Shown: positions 33,943 to 47,200 of the stretch, piece by piece | Numbering within the stretch: the first letter of the stretch is position 1 | Layout: each line of letters opens with the position of its first letter | From: Macrostomum hystrix | Taxonomy: Eukaryota; Platyhelminthes; Macrostomidae | Assembly: GCA_950097015.1 (NCBI GenBank) | Contig: CATNEN010000024.1 | Span: 6,958,001-7,022,000, forward strand | Length of the DNA stretch: 64,000 nt | Direction of reading: 5' to 3' | The notes under the pieces: model-generated | What the model was told of the DNA's origin: nothing | What the model saw: the letters and a program-made list of their open reading frames with translations, nothing else | Databases searched by the model: none | Position numbers and translations under genes: made by a program

Positions 33943-35008
33943 GCAGCAGCTATCGAGTAAAGCATAGAGACCCATCGAGCGGAAAGCTTTGAAGCCACAA
34001 ATTTAATAAGACAATTTACAGAGGGTCTCTCTGGTTTAACTTTTGCTACTCAAATCTGACATGATGCAGTGTGAAGCTTTCAAAATATGCAGCCTGTTTG
34101 CCTGTTGCACCAATCTAACCTCCCTACCCAAATCTCTGCTCAAACGGCAAAGCCCTGCAGTTTTGAGATCTTATTTGAGTTGCGCGTATTCTGCCAATAA
34201 ATTCTATTTCCTATGTCCGTCCGTTTTATTTCTCAGTCTGTCTAAGTTGGCTCTCTGACTTCGAAGATTATAGTAAATGACTCTGATAAGTACTCTGCTG
34301 ACTTTATTTTTCCTAACTATATTTAAGCGTTTTTGCTTTCTAGGTAATAGATCCCTGGACGTGTACATTAATTGTCCGTAATCAATATAGAAAAGGTAAA
34401 CTAAGCCCTATTACGAGTATATATGCTGATTTAAAAAGGATTTGATACAGACAAAATAAATAGGAAAATATTTTGTAGCTGCTTTCATTTTTCAACGCTT
34501 ACACTGCACGATTTATATTTAAAGACATTTTAACAGCATATTTTGGTTGACAACTGTTTGCGACTCTTCATACAATTTATCACGGGTGCGAGCTGGTCAA
34601 TTTGTACAAAAAATATAATATCATATAATATCAAAATTGGCGCGACTGAAGCAACAATAAGCTATAATCACTACTGTCACATCACAAGTAGCATGAGTAG
34701 TATACGCGCAGACGTTGGCCACAAAAATTTGGGAAAATACATTTATTCAAAAGCTGGACAAAAGCACGACAGTAAAAATAGCAAAATAAGACAAATATCA
34801 ATGGCAGCAGAGACAGCCACAGAAAATCAATTAGTTTTTTAACCGTAACTAACACAGCACGGAGCAGACGTGACATTCGGATGAAACTTTTTCTCTAATT
34901 TAGCGGAGACCAGCCTTCAATACTGAAAACTGACAACGAAAATCGATAGTATAAGAGTTTTGTCATCATTTCGGTTTAGAATTGCAGCAGTCTGTTTTGT
35001 TTAAAGCG
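33943..35008. other. Spacer between convergent RS-rich and NACHT-WD40 genes
   Basis: This is the two 3' flanks. AATAAA at 34196-34201 fits the RS-rich gene. The rest is AT-rich, and the open frame at 34543-34842 has no recognisable features. Confidence 0.65.
34196..34201 (+). terminator. Poly(A) signal AATAAA of the RS-rich gene
   Basis: A canonical hexamer 254 bp after the stop, within gccaataaattc. Confidence 0.55.
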
Positions 35009-35182
35009 TCACAAAATTAGACAGAAGCGCGATTTGGCAGCAGTCGCAGCGGTTGCCGGCTCATTCTCTCGATCATTGTTCTGCTGCTGCCAGCTACTGT
35101 CACTGTCTAAATTTCCACCGTGAATTTCCACGGTAGCATTTGAAGCCTTGCTGCCATTCTTAGCTCCGTTCACTCTGCTAGT

Positions 35183-35234
<52 letters not shown>

Positions 35235-38200
35235 CTTCGTTTTAGACCCCTAACTGCCGAGCTGCCGACCCCGGTCGACCCTGTTGTGAAAGTAGCCAAG
35301 CTCTTCTGCTGGGCCTTCTTTCGGTCCTCCTGCAGCTGGAAGATTCTCGTCACCGTCAGCGGAGCGATGGTTCGTCTATGCGTAGGCGTTACGCCGCCTG
35401 CGCTGTTGCTGATTGCGTCTGGTGGGACTATCGAACCTTGGCGGTGACGGCGATTCGGGTGGATAAGATGTTCATTCAGGGACCATTGGGTAGAGGCAGT
35501 CTGTTGAGGGACCATAATAGGGGTTGTAGCCCAGTAGGGGTTGTAGCCTAGTAGGGGTTGTAGCCTAGTAGGGGGTTGTAGCCTAGTAGGGGGTTGTAGC
35601 CTAGTAGGGGGTTATAGCCTAGTAGGGGTTGTAGCCTAGTAGGGGTTGTAGCCTAGTAGGGGTTGTAGCCTAGTAGGGGTTGTAGCCTAGTAGGGGGTTG
35701 TAGCCTAGTAGGGGTTGTAGCCTAGTAGGGGGTTGTAGCCTAGTAGGGGGTTGTAGCCTAGTAGGGGGTTATAGCCTAGTAGGGGTTGTAGCCTAGTAGG
35801 GGTTGTAGCCTAGTAGGGGTTGTAGCCTAGTAGGGGTTGTAGCCTAGTAGGGGGTTGTAGCCTAGTAGGGGTTGTAGCCTAGTAGGGTTTGTAGCCTAGT
35901 AGGGGTTGTAGCCTAGTAGGGGTTGTAGCCTAGTAGGGGTTGTAGCGTGGTTCGATTTCTTACTCCACTGGAATAATTATGTTTCATTTAGCTCGTAGCA
36001 ACACACTTAACTCTGCATTGCACGCAGCTGTTAAATGGGTACCAGGATTAGCTGGGGACAATTCAGGGTGGGTGTGGCGTCCCCTCAGTCCATGGACTGA
36101 ACATCCGCACGCAGCGTTCAGATGCGCCGCGCAATGGCTGAAGCAGTGCAGTCGGCTGCACATCTGGCCCAGTCGGAGCAAGTGAAATAAATAAAAAATA
36201 TTTTTTTCCTTTTATTGGTTGGAAGCAGTCTGTTGAGGGACTCTTGGGCATGGTCCTCATGGGGTGCTTACTAGTGAAATCCAACGATGATCATAAATCT
36301 GATCAAAAACAGAGGCGTCTACAAATTGCATTAACCAAACCTGCGGGAGTTGCCTTTGATCCTTTGCTACCGCTGCTGCCGTTGCTGCCTCCCCCAGCTC
36401 CGCCAGGGCCGCAGATGCCACCGCCAGCGCCGCCGCTGTGAGAAAAAGCAACTGGTAGATCGACGAATCGCTGATCGATGCTGCTGCCCAGCTCGTTGTT
36501 GAATCCGCCGGCAATGGTGGTGCCGAAGCCGTTGCCGATGCCGAGCTCGCCAGCCCGTCTCTGCTGCAGGCAGGCGCCCCTGATTGTTTGAGCAGGTGGG
36601 AAAGACGCTTTTTTCGCAATTATTTTCTTTTCAGTAAAAAGAGCACGCTATTTTTCCACCGGAGAACGACCGTTTCAACTACACAATGCCTACTACACGA
36701 TAGTTCCTAAACTAAATGACCGATTTTCTTAAACGTTAACCCTTTAGACCAAAATTTTCCACTTACGATTTACGATTATCGTAAGTTACAATTAACTAAC
36801 TACCTTCCAGAATGACAAAACATCAGCATCGTCGAAATATTCAGCAATTCTTGTCGAAGGCCCCGGTGACAAGGACAACAAGCCCTGCACACCGTTGCAG
36901 TCTGTACAGCGCCGACTGCAGAGGCGGACCTGTATGATGAAGCAGCTCTGCTGGACGTCCGCGCACAATGCCGACTGCACTCGGTGCAATTTCTAACGAC
37001 TGCAAGGAACCCGGATTATCCATGTCACGATCTGACTCGGCAACCTCCCCCGCGGCGCCTGCTGAAGTTGACGGTTTTCAGCAGACGTCACCACGACCGC
37101 CTCTGGGGCGAGGCTGGTGATCTGCTGATTCTGCTCGAGGCAGCCTCGATTCAGCAGGAGCTGCATGCTAACCATGCCCGGGTGGTCGCGCAAGTGCTGG
37201 AAGCGCGGCCCCGAACAGAGTGATCGGCGACCGTCCGAAAATCAAAAGCGAAGAATTTCGGCCGTCACGCGAGGCACGCTGCCGCCTCGCTCAGCTCCGC
37301 TAAGGATTCTGTCCGTTACTGACAGACTTTTAGCACCGCCTGAATCCCCAGGTTGAAGACCGCTGCGGTGACTGCGGGCAGTTGGGCCACAGCACGCGGC
37401 ATCTCTTCGTTTGCCCGGCCAGACCGACAACCCTAACGGCCTTTGTCTCTGGGAGCTGGGAGCGGCCGGTCGGCGTGGCCCGGCGTCAAGCTAACCTCTG
37501 CATCTCTGCTAACGCTGTTCCTAAGGGTACCACGGAGTATTTTAAATGCCCCGTGGTCCTTCTACTTTTAAAATAATATTGTCAGTATAGTAGTACACTC
37601 TAATTAACCCTTTGTGAGATCTAGGCAGTTTAACGCAGTAAAACCTACCTGTGCAGGCTCAGCAGTGTAAGCCTCTCGCACAGCTCCAGCCTCGCAGCGA
37701 TGCGTCTGCCGTCGTGTGTCATGAAAAACTCGCTCACCGGCGCGTGCGTACTCAAGGACGTCACCTTGGTGAAGTCCGTGAGGCTCCACACGAAGAACGT
37801 TCCGTCCATGCCGCTGCTGATTGAGTGCTGATCATCGGCCGTCAGCCGCAGCCCGGTGACCAGGGCGTCGTGAGCCTGACAGTTCGCCAGCTGACACCCG
37901 GACACGTAGTTCCACAGCACCAGGCGGCCGTCTTGGCCACCGGACACAACGCGCCGCAGGCTGGCTGTCATGCGGACTTGACTCACCATGTCGGAGTGAC
38001 CGTCCACTAGCACCTAAAAATGCATTTGAAACCATTTCGGCTCTTAGCGCTAAGCTGTTTTGCTGATTGCTTCAATAAATTGCTGATTGTTCCACTCAGA
38101 TTCATGAATGTAAGCTATTCAACTCGACTGTATAGTTCGCTCCGCCCCTATTCCACTGATTTCTCATCTGTGATTGGCTGGCTTACTTCCATCACAGGCA

Positions 38201-41200
38201 TAGGCCCAACCGAACCCACCCTCCTCCTCTGTCTGATTGGCTAGCGTTCGACGTGCACCACACTCTCTTACCCAAGTTCCTTAGTTTAATTTCATTGGTA
38301 AGTCATATACTCAACTCACTTGGGTCAGGGAGCCGTCAGCAGCGCGCCACACCTTCAAGGAAGAATCCTGGCCACCGGTGATCACGAAGCTGCCATCGGG
38401 ACTGAAGGCCAGACAGCCGATGCCCTCCTGGCCGTGGCTCAGCGTGTTCAACAGGCGTCCGTCGGCGGCGTCCCAGAGGTAGGCCAGCCGGTCATCGCCG
38501 CTCAGGACCAACCGGCTGGAGGGAAAGCACTTCAATAGGCTGGTGTTGCACCTGCAGGGCACAGGAGAGTGAACCGGGTCATTGATTCCTTGATAGTAGA
38601 AAGACCACGGGGTATATCGAGATACTCAACGATTCTCGTCGGGGTGTTAGTTGACAAAAATATGGGCATAAAGTTTCTGCTGAAAAAGTTGCATCATGGA
38701 ACTATGTCGACTCCACAAACTGTCATTTTTTCTTTTTTCTTTTTTTTCTTGAAAGTACCCTATCGGCATCTTAAATACCGCTGCTTTTGTTGAAGATCCC
38801 GATGGTCGCCGCCGATGCTCTCGAGACGGCGATGAAGGGGACTTTGGCGCCTGAGATGATGAGAAAAAAGGTCCCTATTATAAGGATCCATCTATAAGTG
38901 CTTGGAATCTGCACTTTAGAATGTATTTCAAAAGCTATCCAACAAAGAACAGTACAATTTGACACAATGTCTATAAGCGGGATTTTGTTAATGTTGACCG
39001 ACCAACTTCGGCAATCTGATGCCTAAATGATCTGTTGAGCAAACAGAAGCTTCGTGCCTGAAGTCAAGGCTATCAGTGCAACATCTGGATAATGGAAAAA
39101 TTAATATTGACGTGCTCCTGTCTTATGTCCGAGCGAAATAATCCCTTTATCATAAAGCGGATTTCCTTTGTCGTCTCACTCACTCTTTCAATCACCGTGC
39201 AACTGCGCTAAGCTATAGAAACTAAGCACAAGAATATAAATTCCAATCTTGGGGAGTCCATGGCGTTTCGCAAAGATGTCTTATCCGGCTGTACTTTTTG
39301 CAACTAGGCAGTTAAACCTGTGGCACAGAAGTCTTTGCAAAGTAAATAAAGAGAGCGGGGTTCAGTGGAGGAGCGGTTAACGCGTTTGCCTCTCGCACCA
39401 AGGTCTTTGAGCTCGATTCCGCGGCGAGGCCACATTCATTTGAGGAGCAGCCGCGGAGAGAAGGCTTTGGGTTTCTCATGCAATTTACGCCCTTGAGGGC
39501 CAACCTCCAATGTACAGTGAGAGTGTACACTGCCTGACTATGAGAAAGTTAGGGCAGATGTACACACCAGTGTGAGTGTGTGCCTGCGTACAGTATATGT
39601 GTGCGTGTGTGCTCAGGAGTCAGCGAAATGGGCATAATTACTTCGCTGGCTGCAGGTCTAGTGTCACCGAATGATGTGCCTATGCCCGAGCCCTCAAGCA
39701 ATTAAAATTGTTATTATTATTATTTTTTTTTTATTTATTTATTATTATTACAGAGAGCTTTAAAGAGTTGGTCATTGACGGGTTACAAAAAATGTCTGTA
39801 TGCCACTTTCAATTCAAGTTTGCTCACTTAATAATAAGCAGAATTTCTGCAGACTCCAGCTTATGCTTTGATTTTTCATCCTTGGAAGCCGCAGCAGCAG
39901 CAGCTCTAGTCGATCTCAAAGACCAAATCCTGACCTCATCGCCTGAGTCGGCGGTGAGCACGGAGGCGTCATTCGAAGCTCCGGTTCCAGCGCTGCCGCC
40001 GTTCTTAATAAAGTAGGCAGCCCGCACAGGTCTGCGGTGGCCCGCCAGCTGCATTGCAGGTCGCAGCGCCTCACCGGCCAGCCGCCACAGCCAGCAGGCA
40101 TTGTCTGTGCCAGCCGATAGCAGCCAGCGGGCGTCGCCACCGAGCCGAACGCAGGAGATGCTGGCCGGATGCGCCCGCACCGACTCGAGGAGAGCGGCGC
40201 TCTCCAGCTGCCAGAGCTGCAGGAGGCCGTCAACGCTGCCGGTGACCGCTAGCTGACCATTGTGGCTGAGGTGACAGCAGGTGATGGGTGAGTCTGGACA
40301 CTCCGGACTGGAGGGCGGCTCGGATGATGAAGACGCGGCCGCGGCGGCAGCCTCAGCGACGCGCTGATCAATCTCCAGGTTCCAGTAGCGCACGGAATGC
40401 TTTTTGAAAAAAAGATTATTTTTTAACATGAAGTTTCGCCTGATTATTATTATATTAACATTTGAAGATTTGTAGGTACTGGCACATTATTTTGTAACCT
40501 GAGCACACTAGCATACAGATACAGTAAGCAAGCACACAATCACAAGTGTGTTCATTTGTCTTTTAAGGGCGTAGATTGCACAAACATACCCCAAAACTTT
40601 CTCTCTGCGGCTGCACCCCAAATGAATTTAGCCTGACTGCGGAATCGAGCTCAGGGACCTTGGTGCGAGAGGCAAACGCGTTAACCGCTCTGCCACTCAC
40701 CTTCTAGTAATTTCGAATTATAATATATACGCACATACTACTGACGCTGGCGATCCTATTAGGCCAACTTATTTAGCGTTACAAAGCATCCTACTCACCT
40801 TCTGTCCAACAATGATATAGTTGCCGTCGGGCGTGGCCTTGACGGATAGCACTGGTCCGCTGTGTTCGCCAGGAAAGTGGCACTGAGTCTCCTTAGTAAA
40901 GATATTCACAACCAGGGTTTGCCCATCCGCGCAGCCCAACACGGTGTGCTTGGAGTCCGTTGTGACTGTCATCGCGGTGACCTTGTCACTGACGCTGTCC
41001 ATCTCGTGGATGTGAGCTCCTGTGGCGATTGATTTGACTAGGACGCGCCCGTCCGCGCAGGCCACTAGCAGGAAGGTGGATTCGGCGCTGAGGCAGACGC
41101 AGCTCACTGGGCTGATCAAATCGTCGAACGTCATCATGAGGCTCATGTCGCTGAAGTACCAGACTTTCACTTTGAAGTCGTCGGCGCCACTGATGAGAAG

Positions 41201-44200
41201 CGAGCAGCTGGAGTTGAGTGTGGCCGCTCGGACCCGACCAGTGTGACAGGTGGAGTTGAATTCCACAGAGAGGCCAGCGACCCGAATCTTGGCGAGGCTG
41301 CCATCAGCTGAACCGGAGACCAGGTAGCGACCGCAGCGGCTCAGATGCAGTGTCAGCACAGGCTTTGGGTGCAGTCTGAGAGTGTATGAGAATTAGAATC
41401 AGTGCGAATCGGTTGCAAAGCTGGATTTATTGGTCTTTAAAAGACGCTCGAAGATCATAGGTCATGAGGATGGTGTGCTCCTGTGGATGGTGTGCTCCTG
41501 TGGATGGTGTGCTCCTGTGGATGGTGTGCTCCTGTGGATGGTGTGCTCCTGTGGATGGTGTGCTCCTGAGGATGGTGTGCTCCTGTGGATGGTGTGCTCC
41601 TGTGGATGGTGTGCTCCTGTGGATGGTGTGCTCCTGTGGATGGTGTGCTCCTGTGGATGGTGTGCTCCTGTGGATGGTGTGCTCCTGTGGATGGTGTGCT
41701 CCTAATAATAGTGGTCTCATGAGGATGGTGTGCTCCTAATATAGTGGTCTCATTAGGATGGTGTGCTTCTAATAATAGTGGTCTCATGAGGATGGTGTGC
41801 TGCTGAAAAAAAATTAATGAGACTAAATCGCGATCTTGGTTGATCAACCAGAAAGTTTTTAAGTCTCACTTGATCAGTTGAGTCTCCTCAGTTCCATGGG
41901 TGTCGAATACAAGAACTTCGCCGTTCATATTTCCAACCGTCAGCAGATGGTTGTTCGGCGTGATGTCCAGACAAGTGACTGGCGTTGTGTTGTCTGTCCG
42001 AGTACATAATTATAGTGAGTACACGCACAGTGAGGAATCAATTTCCGCCAGTCTGAATGCCTGCTTCAACTTTACGAGCTATGCTGATCCCTCGATAATA
42101 AATTATGGCCACGGGAACCGAGAAAGGAAAAAATGATAGCAGCCGCATCAGGTGGGCGATGGCGTGCCCGTCGGATTAATTCGCTACTCGCGGGTCCGGA
42201 AAGAAAAAGTCGGGTAACTACGCTAGGCGGAGGGTGAGGCAATCGGTACGGTTGATTAGGTCCGAGAAGACTCCGATCTACGAGCTCCTGAAGGCAGGCC
42301 TTATTTGAGTTAAAAGTCCCTAAAAGCTTTGTCGCGTATGGGTTAGCGTGCGAGACATGTCTTTCTAAAAAAGCCCCAAACTTATCTAGCAAAAGAAAAT
42401 AATTCACCTAAAACTCATGCGATTCATGCACTTTCAAGTATTTTACCGAAGCATAAATAGATTTAGAGGTCATGTTTAAGCAATATCGTCACCAAAACAT
42501 CCCCCACAATGCTTTCTACTCCAGAGTCCTCACGATAGAGAGTGCAACATCACCAACAAACATCCCCCACAATGCTTTCTATTCCAGATTCCTCACGATA
42601 GAGAGTGCAGCATCACCAACAAACATACCCCACAATGCTTTCTATTCCAGAGTCCTCACGATAGAGAGTGCAGCATCACCAACAAACATCCCCCACAATG
42701 CTTTCTATTCCAGATTCCTCACGATAGAGAGTGCAGCATCACCAACAAACATCCCCCACAATGCTTTCTATTCCAGAGTCCTCACGATAGAGAGTGCAAC
42801 ATCACCAACAAACATCCCCCACAATGCTTTCTATTCCAGATTCCTCACGATAGAGAGTGCAGCATCACCAACAAACATCCCCCACAATGCTTTCTATTCC
42901 AGAGTCCTCACGATAGAACGATCGCACAAGCCGGCCAGACGCAGCGTGGAACATGCCGACGCTGTTCAGCTCGCCGATGACAAAGAAGTACTGGGCATCG
43001 TGTGTGCTGACCAGCTGGCCCTGAATCTCGTTGCTGTCAACTGTTAGACGCAGTCTGAGCTGCGGAACCGGCAGCCAGAAGCTGAGCGGTACAAGCAGCG
43101 GATAGGACACCAAGTCGCACCAGGCCATGCACTGCTGCACTAGCGACTGGAAGTAGGGCAGGCCCTCTATAGAGCGAAACGGTTTTGTAGGCCAGAATCG
43201 ATTAATAGCTAAAACCCTGCAGTAGGACGTGAAAACGTCCGAGAATGGTCCCAAACCATATAAATTTGTGGCACTGTCGCAATACAGGCTTGGGGCTTGT
43301 CGTGTAATTTACGCCCTTTAGGGCCAACTTCCAAGGCACAGTGAAACTGCACACTGCCAGTCAATGAGAAAGTCAGTGCAGATGTTGCACTCCTGTTTGA
43401 GTGCCTGCGTACAGTATCAGTGTGTGTGTGCTCAGGGGTCAGCGGAATGGGCAGAATTGCCTCCTCGCTGGCTGTGGGTCTAGTGTCTACAGGGCAACAG
43501 CCCTGCTGCGATTGTTATTAATCTTACTAATGTGGCAGTTCTTGCCCAGGAGTTTCTTTCATATGACAAGAACGATCTTCAACACCAAGTGGCTTGCGGG
43601 GAAATTTAACTCGTAAAAAAGTTAAAAAAATATAAAAGTTCGAAAGCATCATTCTTTAGTTCGGATTGGTACGAAGGAAGTGCTTTACATATATCACACG
43701 AAGGCCCATCTCCTACCTTGTTCTATTTCTTTTGTGAAATATAGGTCGCATTTTGAATGAAGCACTAGCATGGCTTTCAACATCGCCCCAATGAGAAAGG
43801 CTTCGCTGACCCTAAGCAATCGGGTTATTTGCACTTACTGCAACGACCTCGGAAGCGAGCAATCAGCTCGCAAGCCAGATGCAGCGGATCCTGCTTGAGC
43901 ACGTGTTGCCCGATTTTCAGGCACTCTTCCAGTAGTTGGATCTCGTGATCTACGTAAAATGTCATGGCTTCTTCTAATCGAAAGCTCAGGTGGACAGGCG
44001 AATAGGTGAGCAGGGTCAGCAGCAGGTGGTCAAAGTTGAACAGAACTCGCTCCTTGAATGCGTTCAGCTCGCCTGTGCAATTGTGTTTCGAAGAAAGGTA
44101 AAACTTTGCGACTTTTTGGCCATTTAAAATAAAACTTTGAGTTAAGTTTAATGCTAATAGGGGGTGAGTGGCAGTGACGCGTTTGCCTCTCGCACAAAGG

Positions 44201-47200
44201 TCCTTGAGCTCGATTCCCCGACAAGGCCGACCCCGACATTTATTTGGGGAGCAGCCATGCAATTTACGCCCCTGAGGTCCAACCTCCAATGCACAGTGAG
44301 AGTGTTCACTGCATGACTATGAGAAAGTCAGGGCAGATGTACACACCTGTGTGAGTGTATGCCTGCGTACAGTATCTGTGTGCGTGTGTGCTCAGGAGTC
44401 AGCGAAATGGGCAGAATTGCCTCCTCGCTGGCTGCGGGTCTAGTGTCTATCTATCTATTTGCAGGGGGCCCGGGGCACTTGTCGCACAAGCGACGGAGCG
44501 GCACGCCCCCAGACCGGCGAACTAGGCGGTTAGCGCCCATCGCGCCGCCTCCCCTGAGCAGGCACCACACACAGCAGCACAGACCAGCCGGGGAGGGCAG
44601 GAGGCACCCAGAATAGGCAGCAGTGTCCCCCACCCCAGCCCCACACGCACAGAGCATATCAAGCCGGGGCGGAAGGCTGATAAGAAATCAGTCCTGAGGG
44701 GGGGCCGGGTGATGAGTGTACACTTATCCAATCGCGCTGACGGAAGTCCAGATAGCGTGCGGCGTTGTACACCCGCCCCAAGCCACCCCCCGCAAGGCCT
44801 CACGCCCCAGCGCCAACGCACACAACTCACACAACGCAGAACAGGCACACAGAAGGTAGGAGCAAAGCTATTATTTCAAGCTTTGATTGCACGAAATATG
44901 GTGCACCTCCGCCGATCGCTACTGTCCTAACGCTCCAACAGGTCCCGAAATTAATCGTGCCTTGAAGGGAGAATCGAACTAGCGTCTATTGGAGTGCGAG
45001 GCAGCGACGCTAGCCGCTGACCCACTCGCCCCTCGGGTCTAGTGTCACCAAATGATGTGCCATTGCCCGCAGCCCTCCTGCGGTTATTATTACTCGTATT
45101 ATTATTATTAATAGATACGTGTAGGCGACGCGCCTCAAATGCAGGAAATTTCACTAGCGCACGGCATGTCCCGCATCCGTTGCCGGGTTTTTATTATCAA
45201 AAACAGCGTGGAAGGGAAGATGATATCGAATTAAGCCGATTCGCAAGCTGCCCATTGCCACCAACTCATCTTGGCTGATGCATGTATGAAGTATAATATG
45301 TACTCATTCCCTGCTCAACGAACTGAACTTTCGCAGTACTCGATGCGTGTATAGCAAAGTGCTGACAGGGCAGCAGGCCATCCCTTCCCCATCACATGAT
45401 TCCCACTGAGAATTTGCTCACAGGTGAAGCAAAGTCCCCCCCTGCAGAGGCAAGCGAAGATTCCCTACCTTTTCAAGCCTATTCTACGATTTCCTTATGA
45501 AATTAGCGGACTTTATCCATCTTGTGAGCAGGATTCCTAGCCGTATATTAATTAAATAGATTGGCCTCCTTCAGTATCTATGGATTGGGCGCTGAGCTCT
45601 GACCACGTGCCGCATTCACCTACCTCTGCAATCGCAGGTGTTTTTAGATCGTCCTTATGCAATCATCTTTTACTGTTTGTTGCTGCTTTTACCTCAAAGG
45701 AGCGCTATACTGTAAGAGGCTTTTCGGAAATCCTCCTGGCAGATTGTTTGTTTGATAATTGTTTTCAGTTTAATTTAAGACTCACCGCATCTTAGCAGGC
45801 AGTGCCACAGCATGTTAAGCCGCCTATAGTTGTAGACACCGTCACCGAACACCAAGGGCTGCGGCGTGAGCAGCAGTTTGGTGTGCTCAAATTTCGGCGG
45901 TATCGCTTTGCCGTCGCGCCAGCGCTCCAAGAAGAGGTCGCAGAGGCTCTGCTGCAGCTGAATTGCTGTTTGGTCAGAGCAGTATCTCTCGGACAGTACA
46001 GAGCACATCCACGCGCCGCCACTGAGGCTCAGGACCCACCGGTTGAAGCGGAACCGCGGCAGAAGGAAATATTCTGGCAGTTGTATTGAGGCATTGTTTA
46101 GTGTTTGTTCATTTTGAGAGAGGACTTTGGATAAGCTGTTTCTTACCTGGGAGTTTGTTCTTGGGTCTGGGAGCTTATTTTTAGTTGAGGAGACTGCTAC
46201 TTTGACCGTGAGTTTGTTTATTGGCAGATTTGGGAGTATGTTTACTGAATTGGGGATTGGTTGATTGATCTGGGAGTTAGTTGATTGATCTGGGAGTTAG
46301 TTGATTGATCCGGGAGTTAGTTGATTGATCTGGGAGTTAGTTGATTTATCTGGGAGTTAGTTGATTGATCTGGGAGTTAGTTGATTGATCTGGGAGTTAG
46401 TTGATTGATCTGGGAGTTAGTTGATTGATCTGGGAGTTAGTTGATTGATTTGGCAATTAGTTGATTGATCTGGGAGTTAGTTGATTGATCTGGGAGTTAG
46501 TTGATTGATCTGGGAGTTAGTTGATTGATCTGGGAGTGGGTTGATTGATCTGGGAGTTAGTTGATTGATCTGGGAGTGGGTTGATTGATCTGGGAGTTAG
46601 TTGATTGATCTGGGAGTGGGTTGATTGATCTGGGAGTTCGAAACATCATGGGCTGCTGTGTGAGCAGCAGAAGCGATCGAGCTACTTGAAGATCGTCGAA
46701 ATTTCTCGGCTCAATTTTAGAGCTTTTATTCAACGTAAAGTAACAATGCTCGCTCTAAGAAGATGCAAAATATTTTCTGCAACAAAGTGGCATTAAATTT
46801 TTAGGGAAATTTTTGACTCTGGCGAGCTTCTAAATTTAGTAGCTAGCTGCGCACACTGCTAGGGCTTTTATCTCTTTTATCTCCGCTAATACTGCAGAAA
46901 CCGCCTAAGTAACTATAAGGCCCACTCAAGCCCTTCCTCAGCTAATTATAACCCCTATCCGACAATTGACAGATCGCTTATAGGGAGCTCGCCTAAGCTT
47001 GCGGGGGTGGGAATGATTCAGGTTCGCGTTCGGCCCCCCTAAAAACGGGCGAATTCTGTGTGAGGATCAAATAACAAGGCAAAAATGGAGGAAGACTAGA
47101 AAATCCCGAACGCGCCGGAGATGCCGGAGATGCTGACTGATAGAATGGGATTAGATTTCTGAACAGGTCTGAGCAGTGCTCAGTGCAAATCAGTGTCTCT

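Noticed and set aside
42472-43047. 191-codon plus-strand frame with a 21-residue repeat (NIPHNAFYSR)
   Set aside because: The 63-bp repeat length keeps any frame open, and the region is intron and antisense exon of the NACHT-WD40 gene.
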